7,862 nt of DNA from positions 1 to 7,862 of the forward strand of contig JAKAVU010000135.1 of the NCBI GenBank assembly GCA_021817185.1. The letters run 5' to 3'. The translations under genes were made by a program, and so were the position numbers. The notes beneath the pieces are model-generated. The model was not told the DNA's origin and made no database searches. It saw only the letters and a program-made list of their open reading frames with translations. Every line of letters starts with the position of its first letter. The first letter of the stretch is position 1. This document shows, one piece after another, positions 5,574-7,862 of this stretch. Source of the DNA: a bacterium. Lineage in GTDB: Bacteria; Chloroflexota; Dormibacteria; UBA8260; Bog-877.

Positions 5574-6517
5574 CGGCTCCCGCCCCGACGCCCAGGCAGG
5601 CGGCGATATCGCTCGTCGGCGTCTCCAAGGCCTACGGAGACCGGGTCGCGGTCGCGGACCTAAGCCTGGAGGTGGAGGTGGGAGAGCTGGTGGCGGTGGT
5701 GGGCCCCAACGGAGCGGGCAAGACCACCACCATCGAGATGATCGAGGGGTACCGGCGTCCAGATCGGGGACAGATCCGGATCTTTGGATGGGATCCGGCT
5801 CGCGAGCCCGGCCCGGTCAGACCGCTGGTCGGGCTCATGCTCCAGGAGGGCGGCATCTACCCCACCATCAAGGTGGGGGAGGTGGTGCGGCTGTTCTCCT
5901 CGTACTTCCGCAACCCGGAGCCCGGCCGCGACCTGCTGGAGCGGGTGGGCCTGGTCGACAAGGTCAACCGCCGCTTTCGCCAGCTGTCGGGAGGTGAGAA
6001 GCAGAGACTCTCCCTGGCGCTGGCGCTGGTGGGAAGGCCCCGCCTGCTGTTCCTGGACGAGCCCACCGCGGGGATGGATCCCCGGGCCCGGCTGCTCACC
6101 TGGGAGATCGTCAAGGAGCGGCAGGCCGCCGGCGTCACCGTGGTCCTGACCACCCACTCGATGGAGGAGGCCGAGCGGCTGGCGGACCGGGTCGCCATCA
6201 TCAAGGACGGCGCCTTGATCGCCTGCGACTCCCCGGAGCGGCTGCGCGGTGGCTCCGGCCCGGACCGGCTTCATGTCGAGCTGACGCAGGCCTTGCCCCC
6301 GGAGCTGGCGGCCGCGATGGCCGAGCTCGCCGGGGTCACCGACGTCCGGCACCGCGGCCGGGGAGGCTACGACCTGGCCACCGCCGAGCCGGCCCTGACG
6401 GCCGCCGCGCTCACGGCCTGGCTGGCGGCGCGAGGGCTGGCGTTCACCGAACTGCGGATCGGCCGGTCGTCTCTGGAGGAGGTGTTCCTCACCCTGACCG
6501 AGGAGGGAGCGGCATGA
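5570..6517 (+). CDS. ABC transporter ATP-binding protein, DrrA/CcmA-like (ABC-2 exporter type)
   Basis: 315 residues with a complete nucleotide-binding domain: Walker [10 protein letters not shown] (45-53), Q-loop Q92, signature LSGGEKQR (139-146), Walker B LLFLDEP with D163 and E164, D-loop near 168-170 and switch H196 in [17 protein letters not shown]-terminal extension of about 90 residues ends in [15 protein letters not shown], the hallmark tail of DrrA-type ATPases that work with ABC-2 permeases. It powers export by the permease encoded next. ATG 5570 is supported by the ATGA overlap with the response-regulator stop and by a normal N-terminus ahead of the A-loop Y22; longer in-frame starts lie inside the regulator gene. 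The substrate cannot be read from the sequence; DrrA relatives move drugs, lipids or polysaccharides. Confidence 0.92.
   Translation: MTAPAPTPRQAAISLVGVSKAYGDRVAVADLSLEVEVGELVAVVGPNGAGKTTTIEMIEGYRRPDRGQIRIFGWDPAREPGPVRPLVGLMLQEGGIYPTIKVGEVVRLFSSYFRNPEPGRDLLERVGLVDKVNRRFRQLSGGEKQRLSLALALVGRPRLLFLDEPTAGMDPRARLLTWEIVKERQAAGVTVVLTTHSMEEAERLADRVAIIKDGALIACDSPERLRGGSGPDRLHVELTQALPPELAAAMAELAGVTDVRHRGRGGYDLATAEPALTAAALTAWLAARGLAFTELRIGRSSLEEVFLTLTEEGAA
6501..6506 (+). promoter_or_regulatory. Strong ribosome binding site of the ABC-2 permease
   Basis: A perfect AGGAGG 7 bases before the ATG at 6514, inside the 3' end of the ATPase gene. It is the clearest Shine-Dalgarno in the window and shows that the organism uses such sites at some internal operon starts. 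Confidence 0.7.
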
Positions 6518-7284
6518 CCCGACCGGCCGGTGGCGCCGAGCGCCGCCTGGGAGCCAGCCAGGGCGCCGCCTTGGTCGCCCAGCTGCGGGTGGAGCTGCTG
6601 CTGCTCCTGCGCCAGCCGGAGAACCTGCTGGTGATCCTCATCCTCCCGGTCCTGCTCCTGGTCTTCTTCGCGGGGGTCAGGGTGCTGCCGGCCAAGCAGG
6701 GGCCGCCGATCTACTTTCTGGTCCCGGGGATCCTGACCCTGGCCCTGATGTCGACGGGGATGGTGACCCTGGGGATCTCCACCGCCTACCAGCGCTACTA
6801 CCGGGTCCTGAAGCGGTTGGGAGGGACCCCTCTGAGAAGGGGGACCCTGGTGATCGCCAAGGCGGCCTCGGTGCTGCTGGTCGAGGCGGGCCAGGTGGCG
6901 CTGGTGCTCCTGATCGCGCACTTCGGCTTCCGCTGGGAGGACCAGGGGAACTGGTGGCTGGTCGTCCTCCTCTGCTTGCTGGGGAGCTTCACCTTTGCCG
7001 CGATCGGACTGACCATGGCGGGAGCGCTGAGGGCGGAGCTGACCCTGGGCGGCGCCAATGGGCTGTACATCCTCTTCCTGGTGCTGGGGGGGATCGCCAT
7101 CCCCATCGGCCAGCTGCCCGCCTTCATCCAACCCGCCGCGCGCGTGCTCCCGGTGGCCGCCCTCAGCAGCGCCCTGCGGGCGGTGCTGGAAGGGCGCGGA
7201 TTGCCGCCCTTGCCGCTCGCGCTCTGCCTGGGCTGGGCGGCCGCCTCGGGGCTGGCGGCCGTCGCCTGGTTCCGCTGGGAGTGA
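6514..7284 (+). CDS. ABC-2 type permease (DrrB-like)
   Basis: 256 residues with a short cytoplasmic N-terminus and six predicted membrane segments, near 37-57, 66-90, 111-136, 146-170, 179-199 and 231-253. The loop after segment 2, [20 protein letters not shown] (91-110), is the family's conserved coupling region that contacts the ATPase. The sixth segment follows the usual LP...P..AL.S pattern ([22 protein letters not shown]). The protein forms the membrane channel of an exporter, likely as a homodimer with two copies of the preceding ATPase. The ATG overlaps the ATPase stop as ATGA and has a strong Shine-Dalgarno. It is the last gene of the six-gene operon. The substrate is unknown; control by a PhoU-linked two-component system would suit export of an envelope component or drug, but that is inference. 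Confidence 0.9.
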   Translation: MTRPAGGAERRLGASQGAALVAQLRVELLLLLRQPENLLVILILPVLLLVFFAGVRVLPAKQGPPIYFLVPGILTLALMSTGMVTLGISTAYQRYYRVLKRLGGTPLRRGTLVIAKAASVLLVEAGQVALVLLIAHFGFRWEDQGNWWLVVLLCLLGSFTFAAIGLTMAGALRAELTLGGANGLYILFLVLGGIAIPIGQLPAFIQPAARVLPVAALSSALRAVLEGRGLPPLPLALCLGWAAASGLAAVAWFRWE

Positions 7285-7312
7285 ACGGCGGGCGGGCGTC
7301 AAAACCCGGCGG

Positions 7313-7321
7313 TGGTACTGT
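7313..7321 (+). promoter_or_regulatory. Candidate extended -10 promoter of msrA
   Basis: TGGTACTGT fits the extended -10 form TGnTAnnnT, in the 68-base gap after the permease gene. Transcription would start near 7328, just before the ATG at 7332 and 25 bases before the preferred ATG at 7353. No -35 box and no convincing terminator hairpin precede it. Confidence 0.45.
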
Positions 7322-7336
7322 GGAGTTCCAAATGCT

Positions 7337-7342
7337 GGAGGG
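7337..7342 (+). promoter_or_regulatory. Probable ribosome binding site of msrA
   Basis: GGAGGG ends 10 bases before the ATG at 7353. It favours that start over the in-frame ATG at 7332, although the spacing is slightly long. Confidence 0.4.
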
Positions 7343-7352
7343 ACTACGCCGC

Positions 7353-7862
<510 letters not shown>

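Noticed and set aside
7285..7315. Possible terminator after the permease gene
   Set aside because: Only a 4-bp stem (CGGG/CCCG) with an 8-base loop and no T-run is present; too weak to call.

Overview
The window is GC-rich DNA (about 70% by eye), densely coding, with GTG and TTG starts, 4-base stop/start overlaps and almost no spacer. This fits a high-GC bacterium. Actinomycetota or a Chloroflexota/Dormibacterota-like lineage would be reasonable guesses, but nothing here fixes the phylum. No RNA genes, insertion sequences, CRISPR arrays or phage genes were seen.

Left part (1-2485, minus strand): reading leftward from a short divergent intergenic region, there is a short-type Ppx/GppA phosphatase, a CHAD-domain (polyphosphate-binding) protein that overlaps it, and the N-terminal half of a YcaQ/AlkZ-type DNA glycosylase running off the left edge. 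An 11-codon leader ORF may precede ppx and overlap its start.

Centre and right (2565-7284, plus strand): six tightly packed genes look like one operon. They encode a SixA-like phosphohistidine phosphatase, a soluble PAS histidine kinase, PhoU, an OmpR/PhoB-family response regulator, an ABC ATPase and an ABC-2 permease. No Pst phosphate importer is present. At the right edge is a separate msrA (methionine sulfoxide reductase A), cut by the window end, with its own promoter-like sequence.

Together the divergent halves look like a phosphate/polyphosphate node. One side handles or binds polyphosphate (Ppx, CHAD). The other couples a PhoU-modulated two-component system, and possibly a dedicated histidine phosphatase, to a DrrAB-like exporter. 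The link to phosphate is inferred from PhoU, Ppx and CHAD; the exporter's substrate is unknown. Several starts without a Shine-Dalgarno sequence lie 6-10 bases after a TANNNT hexamer, which suggests leaderless transcripts.
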